A DNA stretch of 64,000 bases from Paramarasmius palmivorus. Taxonomy: Eukaryota > Basidiomycota > Agaricomycetes > Agaricales > Marasmiaceae. Positions 34,726-45,959 of this stretch are shown piece by piece. The position numbers and the translations under genes were made by a program. The notes beneath the pieces were generated by a model. The model was not told where the DNA came from and ran no database searches. It worked only from the letters and a program-made list of their open reading frames with translations. The stretch covers positions 868,001-932,000 of the forward strand of contig JAYKXP010000008.1 of the NCBI GenBank assembly GCA_037176845.1. Direction: 5' to 3'. Numbering within the stretch: the stretch's first letter is position 1; the number at the start of each line of letters is the position of its first letter.

Positions 34726-35827
34726 ATGTCCGACCAAGCAGCACCAGTTCAAGTTGATCTCCCACCGTGCCAATTGGAGAACCTACACATACAAGACATC
34801 GAAGATGGCCAAAAGACTCCAAACGGCTGCCCACATACTGGAAAACCGGAGGAATGCCTCGGAAACTGTAATGGCAAACTTGAATCCGCGTCGTCGTCAC
34901 CGTCGATACAGGAGATAGATCCTGACCTTCTGCGAACGTCGCTAGAAGATAGGATGGCGTATGTCAGGGACTTTGTCATGTTCGGAGCGAAAGAGCAGGA
35001 GATGTTGAATAAGGTTGCACCGTTGGTTCATGATGCGATACCAGCGATTGTGGATGATTTATATGCGAAGTTGTTTGAATTCGACATAACGAAAAAGGTG
35101 GGCATGATTTGCTCTTCAACGTGGAGCTTTGGGTTGACTTGTTATTGAACAGATCTTTATGGAGAGGAACGAAGTGGGTCGTGAAAAGAATAGTCGATGC
35201 ATTTGGTTCTAATTCGGTTTGCCAGGGTTTCGATGGACCACTACCTCAAAGACTAGAGGATCTTACTTTGGACAGCCCGCAATTGGTCTACCGAAAGGTG
35301 CGTTCTGATGATATCGCGTTATATTTTGTTCTAAGTCTCTTCTCAGATCTTCATGAAGGTGCTTTGTGTCATGCAACGGGACTCTCAATAGTACTGACCT
35401 CATTGTCTTTGACATAGGCTTGGGTACGACGTATCTTAAACTCCGACTTTTCTTCGATAAAAACTTGGGCCTATCTTGACAAAGTCGGCATCATGCATAC
35501 CGGGGTCAAGTCATTCAAACATAGAACGCACACCCAGCCATTGGTTGTACCATGTATGTCGTCCTAACTGTCCACCGAAGCTCCGAAACTGAAGATCGTT
35601 TAGATCGAGACTGTGCGCTGACGTTGGGCTGGGTGGAAAACGTGCTTCATACGGCCATTCTACAGTTATCTGAGGAACAATTACCCATGAGTGAGAAGAT
35701 TGGTGCTGTCGCCGCTGTGAGCAAGGTTTGTGTCTTTGTCATTTATGAAATGAGAGACGTTGCTAAACGACTGTAGATAATATGGATACAAAACGATCTA
35801 TTTGCGCGACATTATATTCAAGAGTAG
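34726..35827 (+). CDS. Protoglobin/globin-sensor domain protein
   Basis: The protein has a globin-sensor (protoglobin) fold as found in archaeal protoglobins and in a group of fungal single-domain proteins. Residues 1-60 are a variable, Cys-containing leader (MSDQAAPVQVDLPPCQLENL). The globin part has LEDRMAYVRDFVMFGAKEQE, LNKVAPLVHDAIPAIVDDLY, then KLFEFDITKKIFMERNEGFD in split exons, RRILNSDFSSIKTWAYLDKV, GIMHTG (likely proximal His region) and TLGWVENVLHTAILQLSEEQ. It ends KIIWIQNDLFARHYIQE at 35827. Five short introns fit GT-AG. No enzymatic output domain is attached, so it is probably a stand-alone heme protein. Ligand and role are unknown. The family call is by domain pattern. Confidence 0.82.
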
Positions 35828-35998
35828 ATGCTAGAAATACCGTCTCGGTGTACTTATATTGGACTTTTACTATAATATCAGAGTTGTACATTTTTGTGCT
35901 CAGCCAAGCCTGACCGAGATCGGTCCCGACTGCCGGAGTGACTTGCAATTGGAACCTTCTCCACTTACCATTACCATCGTATCTTCATAGCCCCCACA

Positions 35999-36945
35999 AT
36001 GACCGCTGTACGGTGAGTTTTGTTACTCTTTTACTGTGTAGTCTACCCATCCTTGATAGACGAATCCAAAAGGTTGTTCCATCTTCGAAACGTTGAATAC
36101 CCGAGCCACTCATCCCGTATCTTGAAAGGAATTGGCCGACATCAGCAACAATCCACTCGAGGTACCAATCATTTTCGGAACGAGGCCATTCTTCGTCTCA
36201 ATGTTAATCATTCCGTTATAAAAGGGCCTTACTGTGGATGCCAAAGAAGACAATATCTTTGAGTGGAGTTGCGCGATAGTGGCTTCAGTTGAGTTATCCT
36301 CTTCCTTTGATCAAACCCATGTCACTGACTGGTTCTGTCTATCAACACTAGCCTGATTCACCATATAAAGGTGGAACCTACCGATTCACATTAACACTAC
36401 CTTCAAACTTTCCCTTCAAAGCACCGGCAGTATGTGAACCTATTGATCTCGAGACTACTGTGCATTGAAAAGCCCTTGACCACACAGGTTACCTTCCAGA
36501 CAAAGATATATCATCCAGGTATCAACGAAGAAGGTGCTATTTGTGTGCCAGTCCTTCGCGACGAGGTATTGTGTTTCGGGTGCACTTTTCACTTCAGGTC
36601 ATACTCATTCAGTCGGCCAGTGGAAGCCATCAGTATCCTTATCAACAGGCAAGTGGCGTCCTATTGTGCTTCTCGGGCGTGGAGCTAATATAGCACAGTT
36701 CTGTCGATTATACAAGAGAAACTCAATAACCCAAGCCCTGACGATCCCTTTGAACCTGAGATTGCTGCTGTATGTCTACAGAAGTAGCTGCTTCTTGGCT
36801 GGGCTACTGATACATCTCTTTCAGCTCCTGAAGAACGACAAGAACAAGTTCCTTGCGACCGCGAAAGAGTGGACGAAAAAGTCAGTCCCGTTTCTGCTGT
36901 CTCAAAAAAGATCTAATGACAATGGTTACCAGATACGCGGTGTAA
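35999..36945 (+). CDS. E2 ubiquitin-conjugating enzyme (UBC4/5-like UBC fold)
   Basis: Spliced exons give MTAVRRIQKELADISNNPLE, GLTVDAKEDNIFEWSCAI, then PDSPYKGGTYRFTLTLPSNF and PFKAPAVTFQTKIYHPGINE. The catalytic Cys is in EEGAICVPVLRDEWKPSVS. The C-terminus has TVLSIIQEKLNNPSPDDPFE, PEIAAQLLKNDKNKFLATAK and EWTKKYAV, ending with TAA at 36943-36945. The HPG/HPN-like loop before the Cys and the terminal EWTKKYA resemble UBC4/5 (UBE2D), while GAICVPVL also resembles UBE2L-type E2s, so the exact subclass is open. It is about 145-150 residues, the minimal UBC fold, acting in E3-dependent ubiquitin transfer. Intron boundaries at the SCAI/PDSP join are approximate. Confidence 0.87.
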
Positions 36946-37256
36946 AATGTTATGTACATGTTGTAATGTAGACTTGCAAGAAAAGGATTTATTTATGACT
37001 GTCGTGAGAAGTTTGAGGCTTTGAGCACATCGTCTCTGACAGTGACGAGGCACTGCTAGGGCAGCGACCACAGAACAGTGACATACAATTCTGGACAGAA
37101 TTCTTGACTGTATTTCCTTTTTTCCATCTTATTCATTGACCACCACCATCACCAACTCGTGCTGAACACGTTTCTCAGCCGCACTTTCCTTTCCTGTTTT
37201 CGCTTGTTTCTTGTTCTTCAACGTGTTATCAACGAGGCCATTTACCTGATTCCAGT
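36946..37256. other. Intergenic region between E2 and large disordered protein gene
   Basis: About 310 bp. A CACCACCATCACCAACTC-type pyrimidine/ACC-rich stretch lies near 37140, typical of a fungal promoter. No gene was seen. Confidence 0.4.
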
Positions 37257-40200
37257 ATGCACAGATTCCGGTTAGTTGTCACTTTGCCACTCCAAATCTT
37301 CACCAGCTGACCTGTCGTGTTAGCAAACGTTCTGACGCGAAGAATTCTCTTCCTCCCCTTCAAACTCAACCTCTCACAATCACTGTAAAGGAAACCTCAT
37401 ATTCCCAAGAATCTCAGCTTCCAGAGCTACCTTCTGCATTACCTTCTGCGGACGATTTTCGCACATCGCTAATACTGCCAGAGTCCGTTATTCATTTCAA
37501 TATTGCCCCATATCGTTCTCACATTCAGGTCCAGTCTTTCCCGGCGGTTTTCTCTTCTCCGCGATTCTTCTGGTGACCCAATTTCGTTGGAAATTCTCAG
37601 GTCCAGACTTGCGGATCAGCGAGCTAGAGGTGCAGAGAATCATATATTGGAGGAGGACGAGGAGATGATATTGGAAACCCTCGGTCTACGCCCCAGAACA
37701 CCCCAGTCACCGGCAGAAAGGTCGCAGGAGAATCTATCATCGTCAGAGGGCGTCGCAAGTATGCGCCAGTCGATTAGGTCGAGCAACACGGCCTCATCCC
37801 TCTCCCCATCATTATCTTCCTCTCCTAGTGGTCGGTCGAAGAGATATAGCAACAACTTGTTCGGTTCAGGAAGACTACGAGATTATTCTTATAATCGGAT
37901 GCGTGCTCAGAGCAAGAAAGACACGTCGTCAGTTGCGACAGTTGAATCACAAACCCTCTCTATTTCCCAAAACTCGAGTCTTTTCCAAGAAGGCACTGTA
38001 ACACCATCCAGATCAAGTGGTACACCGCCCACGTCACAAGAGGAACCATCTGCCGAATATCAGATGTCCAAATCTGTTGCGAGTTCAGTATTCAAGCGAG
38101 CTTCGCTGGCATTGGAGGAGGCTATCAGGGAGTTGGAGGAAGACGCTGAGGACGAAATTGTCATGCCGAGGTCTGCACCCATTACACGCACAAGTTTGGA
38201 TCAACATCATACGGTGTGTAACCTATGACTTATAGCTCGCCTGTTGCTAAGTATATATTTAGGCAGGAAGGGTGACACCCAGAGACTCCGCCAATTACGA
38301 GGCTGGAACGGCGATAACCTCAGATCCAGCAAGGAGTGAAGAGCTGGAGGCTTCCCGTATGTCGCCCATACTCTCGCGTGTTTCGCCAGGATATGTACCT
38401 GGTATGCCTCGACCCATGACACCTCGCGATGATTCGGAGCATGACAATCTTCGCTCGCATTCAACAACACCTCGAGCAACGCCCTCTTCCGCGCCAGACC
38501 CACAAGCGATCGCTTCGACACTTCCCAGGCATTCTCCCCGTCCCCATTCACCGTATACGTCATCTGCGTTTTTGAACCGTAAAATGAGCGTACAGAACGG
38601 CAATGCGGAACGTAATAAGGAAGCAGACATCGTTTCGACGGCTTCTGGCTCCAGCTATAATTGGCATAATAGACCCTCATCACCTTTATCTAGTCAACCA
38701 CATCAGCCAATGTCTGTTCCTCAGCGGCCCAACACACCTTCTAACGTGACATGGACCGTTCCTCCATCTAAAGCTCCTGTCTCGCCACAGAAGTCTCCCT
38801 CACACAACAGAAATGGCAGTTGGTTCAGTGATTCTGGTGCTGGAAGTACCGACACACATGGGTCGTACGAGAACGGAAAGTCGTCTCGTTCCTTGCGCTC
38901 TCCTGCTCTACCAGATTCCCCCTTGATCGGCCACTCCACCATGCCTTCGTTCAGCTCAACATACTCATCTAACGCGGACAACCGACCCATATCACCCATT
39001 ACAGGGCTTGATCTTAACCAAACTTTCTCGGCACTTTCGACCAGCAGGGTCATCAGATCCCCGACGCCTACACAAGCACCGTCACGCTCACCGACATCCC
39101 CCACATTTTCAAGTTTCGATGTCTCCACGTCCAAGCATGGCAGTAGACGATCCTCGAAGCAGAACTCTACATCTTCCCCTTTCTCCTTGACTGCTTTTAA
39201 TCCAGTGGTATTCCATCCGATTGCTAGCTCCTCGCGATCATCACTCGATTCGCTGGGCTCCAGTTACCATTCCGGAGAAGGTGACCAAAAAGATCGCCTA
39301 GCTGCGTTTGTTGACATTGACGCGCAGCAGCAACCCTGGCATGATGTTTCTTTCCCATCCCAGTCCAGCTCCGCGACTACGGGCTCGCCAGATATGGACT
39401 GGAATGCAGAGGAAATCGTCCGCCGCTATGCGGGCTTAAATAAATCAGATATTGCAGTGGTCCAAGAGAAACTAGTAGGGTTTGCTACAGAAAAAGCAGT
39501 CATGGAATCGGAGAATCGTGAACGAGCTCCTTCCCTGAGGAAGCGCAGACCCTCGACATCACAATCAAACTACTCTTACAATGGACGAGATGCAAGGGTG
39601 AGGTCTATTCATTGGTATGCTTATCTTTTGCTCATTCCACTACAGATTACGAGCCCTCCTCCTCAAAACCCGAATACCAATACCCTTAGTCCGGAACAGA
39701 TGTCCAAAGCTAGCGCAGCTGCATTGCTCAAGTCTGTTGTGGAAAGTATTCAAATGCCCCCTACGGGGCCGACTTCTTCTCAGGCCGAGCCAGGGCCGAA
39801 CGACAGCTTCTTACCGGACTTCGCCGATGACTCTCCTACCGTTCGCAGGAACCGAGATCTTGCCCAGATACTGTTTGGCGATGAGAATGCTGACATTCGC
39901 CCAGGTGGCTCCGAAGCCAATGCCAATACAAATCCCAATACCAACAATACCACTGCCGATATTCTTTCCTCGAGCCAGGCGGACTCTGACCTAAACTTCA
40001 TCCTGGATAGCGAGAATAAGCAATCTCAATCCCAATCTTCTCCACCAATGCCTTCCGATCCACATGCATCACCCGCAACACCCTATACCCCGACAGGTAA
40101 CCCGTCGAATCCCCATTTACCCCGAAACCTTGAGTCAGACACCGAACTGGCACGTGAAGTGCAACGAAAAGCCGAAGCTGCAATGCAAGCGCTCAAGAAG

Positions 40201-42132
40201 CCTTCAAAGGAAGGACTTGCATCCAGCCCTTCTCTTCCACGAAAACGTATCAATCCACATCAGATTTCCACTCCAACGCTTGTTTCTGCTTCGACCAGTG
40301 TCGATACCATTCCGTTGCGCACGCCTACGATCAGTCAGCAGACGTCCAGATTGGGCTCTCGATTCAAGAAATTAAGAGGTACCCTACGGAAAAATCCGTC
40401 GACACCCTCTGGAGAAGAAGTCACCCCCTATCCTTTGGACATTCGTAGTGCTCCTCTACAGCCACAAACTGTTCAGTATGATCAACGAAAACTCCATCCC
40501 ATCGAGGGAATACCTAACAGTGCTACCGAGCTTGGTAGATTCAATATACCCGTAGCTCCGATACCCAGCCCTCCGGCTTCTGCGGGCCCTGGCCTAAAAG
40601 GATTCATGGCTCGCTTCCGTGGCAAGCCGCGTGCCACCGAGTCGCCGATTGAGCAGCGCGAAATGCACCTCCGACCACCTATACGCACAGAGAAACCCAT
40701 GCATCATTCCCCGCCGGCTAGTGCCCCTGCAATTTATGAAGATTATTCGTCAAAAATCTCCGGACCTCCCATACTGCAGTTACCCCATCTTTCTCCCTCT
40801 ACACCATCAGAAGGTCCAGCGTCTGCACCAGGGGCAACTGACGAGTCGGCTGCGTTACGTCAACTTTTCGATGCTGCTTCGAATTTAGGACTTGACCAAC
40901 AGAAGCTGAATGATCTGCTCCTCGTTCGTTCAGCCTCAACGTCCTCGAAGTTGAATGATTGGGCGACGCTAACACCGCAGCAACTCTTCTAGAGCTGATC
41001 AACGTGAAGCTACGCATGCGCAGACGGAACCACTCACTCCTAGTGGGGACGAAGTAGGTTCTCGGAGCAGGCCTGTCTCGAGGAGGCCTTCTACGCGGCA
41101 GCAGGGTGAAGGTTCTCGCAAGCCCAGAGAACGTACAACCGATCCTGCAAGTGTGGTCGTTAGAAGAACTCTTATTCTTCCATCAGATCCCCGAGCCCTC
41201 GCTCATCTTAGTACTCTTGTGCCCAGTGTGCCTAACAAGCGACATCGCAGAGCCAGTGGTGCCTCGATTGCGAGTAGGAATGTGCCTGATCGTATGCCTA
41301 CTCCTCCGCCTCGTTCACCCACAGGTCGCCGCTTCTCAACAGACACTCCACCACCAGTGCCACCTGTTCCTCGACCTGAGAACTATCTAGCAGTCCCTAC
41401 TGCATCTCACGAGAAAGCAGGGTCTGCCTACGATTCCTTGTAAGTTCGTTTTACATGAAGACTCCCTTTTGTCCTGACTCCCCGTGAGTAGTTACGAGAT
41501 GTACGGCGATGAGAATAAGGGAAGCACATCGGACCACAATCCACGAACGACGCTTGCACCAGATGCCACTGCGGTTGAGGTGATCGAACTCGCTAACGGA
41601 GAGACAATTTGGTGAGATAATCATCACTGTTGCCAAAATAGTTCTTCCTTCTAAGATTTAATGTTGCAGGCAAATTGTCAACGGGCTTCGCGATGATGAT
41701 GAGTCCATTTACACCGGAAGGACGAGCTTCGCATCGGAGTATGACAACGATGAAAGTATGCACGTTTATGTCAAAGAGCACACGCGAACAGGTTCCAAGG
41801 GAAGCGGGTCATCCTTCTTTTCACGCAAAAAGTCTATACACAAGAATAGACCTGAGACGAGGGTATGTGATATTCATTTTATGAAGTATCGTGCGTGTTT
41901 AATGACGTTCCTTTCTTTTTAGGTGTACTACAGTTCGGCGAATCAGATCGGACTGCTGATCGACAATATTTCACAAGGAATGGACGCGGGTTCTTTCAAC
42001 ATAATGCCTGATTATGGGACCACGGCTGGCCAGTCTACTACATCGTCATTGTCGGAGACAGATATGCATCATTGGACTGTAGAAGAGAGGTTAGAGCGGA
42101 TGCTCGGCAGGCTACAAAGGGGCGAGTCATGA
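37257..42132 (+). CDS. Large Ser/Pro-rich disordered protein, fungal, unknown function
   Basis: A short first exon (MHRFR) joins to KRSDAKNSLPPLQTQPLTIT. The main exons (37503-38217 and 38264-40940) encode a protein of about 1,450 residues that is mostly Ser, Pro and Thr with many SP/TP sites. Small ordered islands are RSRLADQRARGAENHILEED, AEEIVRRYAGLNKSDIAVVQ, LGSRFKKLRGTLRKNPSTPS, ALRQLFDAASNLGLDQQKLN and, near the C-terminus, VEVIELANGETIWQIVNGLR, ESIYTGRTSFASEY, then WTVEERLERMLGRLQRGES. An intron at about 40941-40992 hides an apparent stop (branch-like GCTAAC). The pattern suggests a phospho-regulated scaffold, perhaps for cell polarity or growth control, but this is inference and no catalytic domain was seen. 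The open reading across such length makes the coding call firm. Confidence 0.8.
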
Positions 42133-42245
42133 GCCAGGTTTGATGTTTGGACACCCATTTGCTATATGGACTATCTTTATCGGGATTTAAGGCGGTATAA
42201 TAGATATTTTATTAAATAACTTGGAGTGTTCATGTACGGATTGGG

Positions 42246-42994
42246 TCACCCTACGTGCAAGTCCATACATCTCTGCACGCACAGTGACAAAAGACATTCC
42301 AGAAGTAACACATCGTCCGTGAACTTGTACTGCAAAAGTCCGTGAGCTGGCCCAACGGCTGTGGTCGAAACATAGCGACGAAACGCAGCGACGTGGATGT
42401 TGGGGACTGAAAGCATGTAAAAGCTGTTGAAGAATGAGTGGTCCGGCCATCTAGACCTGGTGATGCGACTCGATGATACTCACATCATATGAAGTAGGAC
42501 TCCCCTGTACTCTACGCCACTCAAAACGCCGTCCGTCGGGAGTGCTAAAACTCCGTGCACTGTGGAAGTAAAAGTAAGGTATCGGGAAGTGAGACTAGGA
42601 GATGCAAATTACTTGCTGGAAGAACCAGGTAACATGAGGTGCGACATTGGAAAGCTACGTTGTCCCATATACACGTACCCTAGATGGTTACCGGGACCCC
42701 ATTCGAAAGAGGCAATGACATCCTTTCCCCTCGAAATCTAACGATACCATCTTCCTGGTCGGATGATGTTTTCTCACAAAAAATGCCCACGTACCATGGT
42801 TCTCTTATTCGCCGCTGGCCTCTCATAGGTTTCAAAAGAGAAGTATATTGGCCTTGTATCGTCCTCGCCGATGATTGAACCTGAGTGTATAATCTTCAGC
42901 TAGTCAAAACTTGACTCGAAAGATGAGACTCACAAGACCGGGGGTCTTCCCTCGTCCCGATGAAAAACAAATCATATGTTGGATCATTGTCCAT
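42246..42994 (-). CDS. DUF6593 family protein
   Basis: DUF6593 proteins are small, widespread and often multi-copy in Agaricomycetes, without known function. Exons give MDNDPTYDLFFIGTREDPRS, CSIIGEDDTRPIYFSFETYE, RPAANKRTM, ISRGKDVIASFEWGPGNHLG, YVYMGQRSFPMSHLMLPGSS, then ARSFSTPDGRRFEWRRVQGS with PTSYDLYM. The C-terminus is IHVAAFRRYVSTTAVGPAHG followed by a Leu-rich hydrophobic end (VLLLECLLSLCVQRCMDLHV). The F..PDGRRFEWRR and PIYFSFET elements define the family in my reading. Four introns follow GT-AG. The gene converges with the large disordered protein gene (114 bp between stops) and no single open frame covers it, so it is easily missed. Confidence 0.75.
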
Positions 42995-43181
42995 CCGAGG
43001 TGAGTCACCGTGAGGTTCAGATAAACTCTTGAGCAAAGGGCCGTTCTTATACGTGGACCGCAAGCCCGTGATAGGCGCATGGGAACCAATAGTGGCGCAA
43101 AGAAGAAAGCGTATGGCCTAGATGCCCTTGACAATGCAAGATATGATATGCCCAATTCTACGTGTGCAGGAGCTTGAACTG

Positions 43182-44911
43182 TCAGGGCAAAGCCACCAGT
43201 ACTCCATAACACCTGGGTGCAATTGACAGTGGCAAACAAATAGTTGCAGATAATTTTTCGGGACATCGGAGCACGACTGAAATAGGGTGTCCCATGATAA
43301 TTACTCTCCCGTCCTTTCGGCATCTATAAGGTGCATAGCCAGGTAAGGTCACGGAAGAAAGCTCGTCGAACGGAAGGGCCCAGCGCAAGGCACTTGTTCA
43401 TGGGGCTGATGGGGTCAGAAGTCTGATCAGAAATGCCAGCATCATGGTATGATTCTGCATCGTTTACGCGGGAGTTCACAAGTGTATTCCTGCGGCGCTT
43501 GTAAGCAAAATACACATTTCCGAACGGTGGTAAAAAATGTCATCCTAGGAGTTAACCTTCCACAGCTGCCGCTTACGCATTTTCCGCGTGACATGGACTG
43601 CACTACCTCCTGAGTACCCACCCCCAAATGCAAGAACGACCGTTTCTTCACACCCGGGTCCACGAGCGATTCCACGCTTTCTAATTTCAATAGCGTCTTT
43701 TGCGAACTTGAATCGAGACTGGTCGGAACCTGGAATGGAAAAAGAGGTTTGAGGTTTGCCTATCATGCAGGGAAGGGTACATACCTATTTGGAAGTTCGG
43801 CGATTCAATGGCCTCCTTAAACATATCAAATGGCACTCGGGAGAATATCTGGAGTAGAACTTCCCGGTTAGACGTCCCTTGAGCAGGGCCGCTAGGTGAA
43901 GATATCTCCAAAACTTCGGGGAGTGACACCACCAAAAAGTGGAAGGATGTCGTCACGCAAACGTTGTGCGTAATGTCCGAATATCCTGGCGGAAGATACA
44001 ACAGGTGTACTTTCGCCACTCGATGGTGATAGAGACTCAGTAAATTCAAGCCAAGAATCAATGGTATCGACAGATATTGATCGCCTGCAGGTCTCGTAGG
44101 CGTATTCGCATAAATTATCCATACCTCCCAATAAGCAACCTGCGGCGAGAACGGCGCGTGCGTTATCGGGACGTACGAGATTTAGAGATATGGAAGAATA
44201 GAGATAACCGAGTGCTGTAGGCCTTGGTAAGAACATATGAATGTTATATGCGAGATCATTGATGTGTACCTATGGCAAAACCCTAAAAACTCGATCAGGG
44301 CAAGAACTTTCTGTGTAGTTGTTCAAAACACACCTCTTGTGTGATCTCTGGCTCGTGTTCTATCGAGACAAAGATGGTACGGGGTCCAACGGCTTGCGGA
44401 GAAGTGGACATCAATTGTACCAGGTAAGGCGACCGGGAGAGAAGCAAAGCATGAAGGCGATAGACATTTTGATGTACATGCTAGGAAAAGAGCTGTAAGG
44501 ACCGGAAGCCAGAGAGAAAATACGGAAATCCTCACTAATATAGTGTCGGCATATTCCTTCAAGTACATTCGAGGTCAGCACGCGACAACAATAAGAGTTA
44601 GACGGTACTTTACCCCTCTTTGAAAACCGGACTCGTATAGCTGGTCGATTATCTTTTGGTCGTAGTGTTGGTCGCGAGTGAGATTTGGATACAAACTGAA
44701 CCAAAGAAAAGAGTAGCAAGTCAGCCACAAAACCTCTGACAAAGAAATGGTGATCCTAAATGAAGAGATCTACGCACTTAGAAGCACCATTTGCGTGTTG
44801 AGTATCTTGGCTCAGGTCGGGACGCGTGTCGTTTGAAAAAGAACCAGAAGGTGGTGAATCTTCATGAGATTTTACGCCGTTGACGAGGCTGTGGTCGCCG
44901 TTTGGATGCAT
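43182..44911 (-). CDS. BTB-like fungal protein of unknown function
   Basis: The start at 44911 gives MHPNGDHSLVNGVKSHEDSP, then SFSNDTRPDLSQDTQHANGA. Later exons have SHSRPTLRPKDNRPAIRVRF, LKEYADTIL (BTB-type start) and SCFASLPVALPGTIDVHFSA. A helical core follows: HMFLPRPTALGYLYSSISLN, DNARAVLAAGCLLGGMDNLC, EYAYETCRRSISVDTIDSWL. Next are REVLLQIFSRVPFDMFKEAI, ESPNFQIGSDQSRFKFAKDA, IEIRKRGIARGPGCEETVVL, then AVHVTRKMRKRQLWKV, and the C-terminal LRWALPFDELSSVTLPGYAP. About ten introns were read. The last exons (43182-43560) are not firmly joined. The middle part resembles BTB/POZ-like fungal proteins of unknown role. It may act as an adaptor, but this is weak inference. Confidence 0.65.
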
Positions 44912-45037
44912 TTTGAAGATTGGAGATTATGTGTCGACAACAAGTGAAGCTATTTTACAGGGTGATGAAGAGCAAGGAGAGCAGCCAGAATGAGCGGAAG
45001 AGATTGCAAGTGAACTGTCACGCTTCTCGGTCACACC

Positions 45038-45905
45038 ATGACGTTCTCTCCTCCGCTTACCCCCACCGCCTATCAATATACCCAGTTCTGGTGCGAAGAA
45101 AATGTCTATTTATTGGCTCAGTCATTTCTTCAAGACATACAACTTACCTCGAACTGGGACGTCTTCGCAGTCTTCATATCAAACACGAACGAAACCGTGC
45201 GTTACGCCTTCCTAGAATGCAGGGATTCATAAAGTTCATTGACGCCTGCTGCAGGTAGCTTTATGGAACCAGAAGCTAGCAAAAGAATCCGGTTTTCCTG
45301 TTGTCTGGGACTATCATGTTATCCTTGTTCTCCGTTCCCAAGAAGAGAACCCCCCAGATCGACCTATGACATGGGTCTATGATTTTGACACCACGCTATC
45401 GTTCCCAGTTTCCTGGACAGGCATGCCAGTCATTCATTTCAAGCCATTGCTCGGTGCAATTCACCTTGCTCCCTATGCAGATTACTTTGGCCAAACCTTC
45501 TCACCTCACGTTTTGCCAAACTTCCAGAGGTCGCACATTTCTCTTCTAGGACATCAATCGTAATCTCATACAGCCTGCAGCTCGTTCAGAGTCGTTCCCG
45601 GCAAGGAATACATCGAGAACTTTGCGTCAGATAGAACACACATGGTGCGCATACTCGCATCTCCCGGCCCGAAGACATCTGTCCGATACTTGCCTTGATA
45701 GCTACTTACTCAGGAAGGTGAAGAGCCAAGCCCGGTATATCGTCAACCACCACCACCACATCCTCATATACGTGGATCAAGCTCCGAAGCGAAGGGCATC
45801 ACTCATAATCTTCCGGGTTTCATATCAATGACGCCGACTGAAGGCCATGGGGAGGTGTATTCATTTGAAAGAGTAAATAGCTTTTTCTCCGGTATGGCGA
45901 TATAG
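45038..45905 (+). CDS. Protein N-terminal glutamine amidohydrolase (NTAQ1)
   Basis: NTAQ1 deamidates N-terminal Gln to Glu in the Arg/N-degron pathway. The N-terminus MTFSPPLTPTAYQYTQFWCE contains the catalytic Cys in WCEENVYLLAQSF, matching the CEENIW block of the human enzyme. The catalytic His lies in FPVVWDYHVILVL (human WDYHVVLL). The Asp region is WVYDFDTTLSFPVSW. Further on are FRVVPGKEYIENFASDRTHM, again close to the human FRVI...NFASDRSHM, and a C-terminal exon encoding MTPTEGHGEVYSFERVNSFF and SGMAI. All three catalytic positions are intact. About six short introns interrupt the gene. It converges on ATP12, with 54 bp between stops, and shares a 126-bp promoter region with the BTB-like gene. 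Confidence 0.9.
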
Positions 45906-45959
45906 AAACCTTCCTGTATTATATTGTTCACTATTGAATAAAGTAGGCCTTCAGGATAT

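Noticed and set aside
38295..39134. Two minus-strand ORFs (111 and 137 codons) inside the large disordered protein gene
   Set aside because: They mirror the Ser/Pro-rich plus-strand frame; composition is as expected for an antisense shadow.
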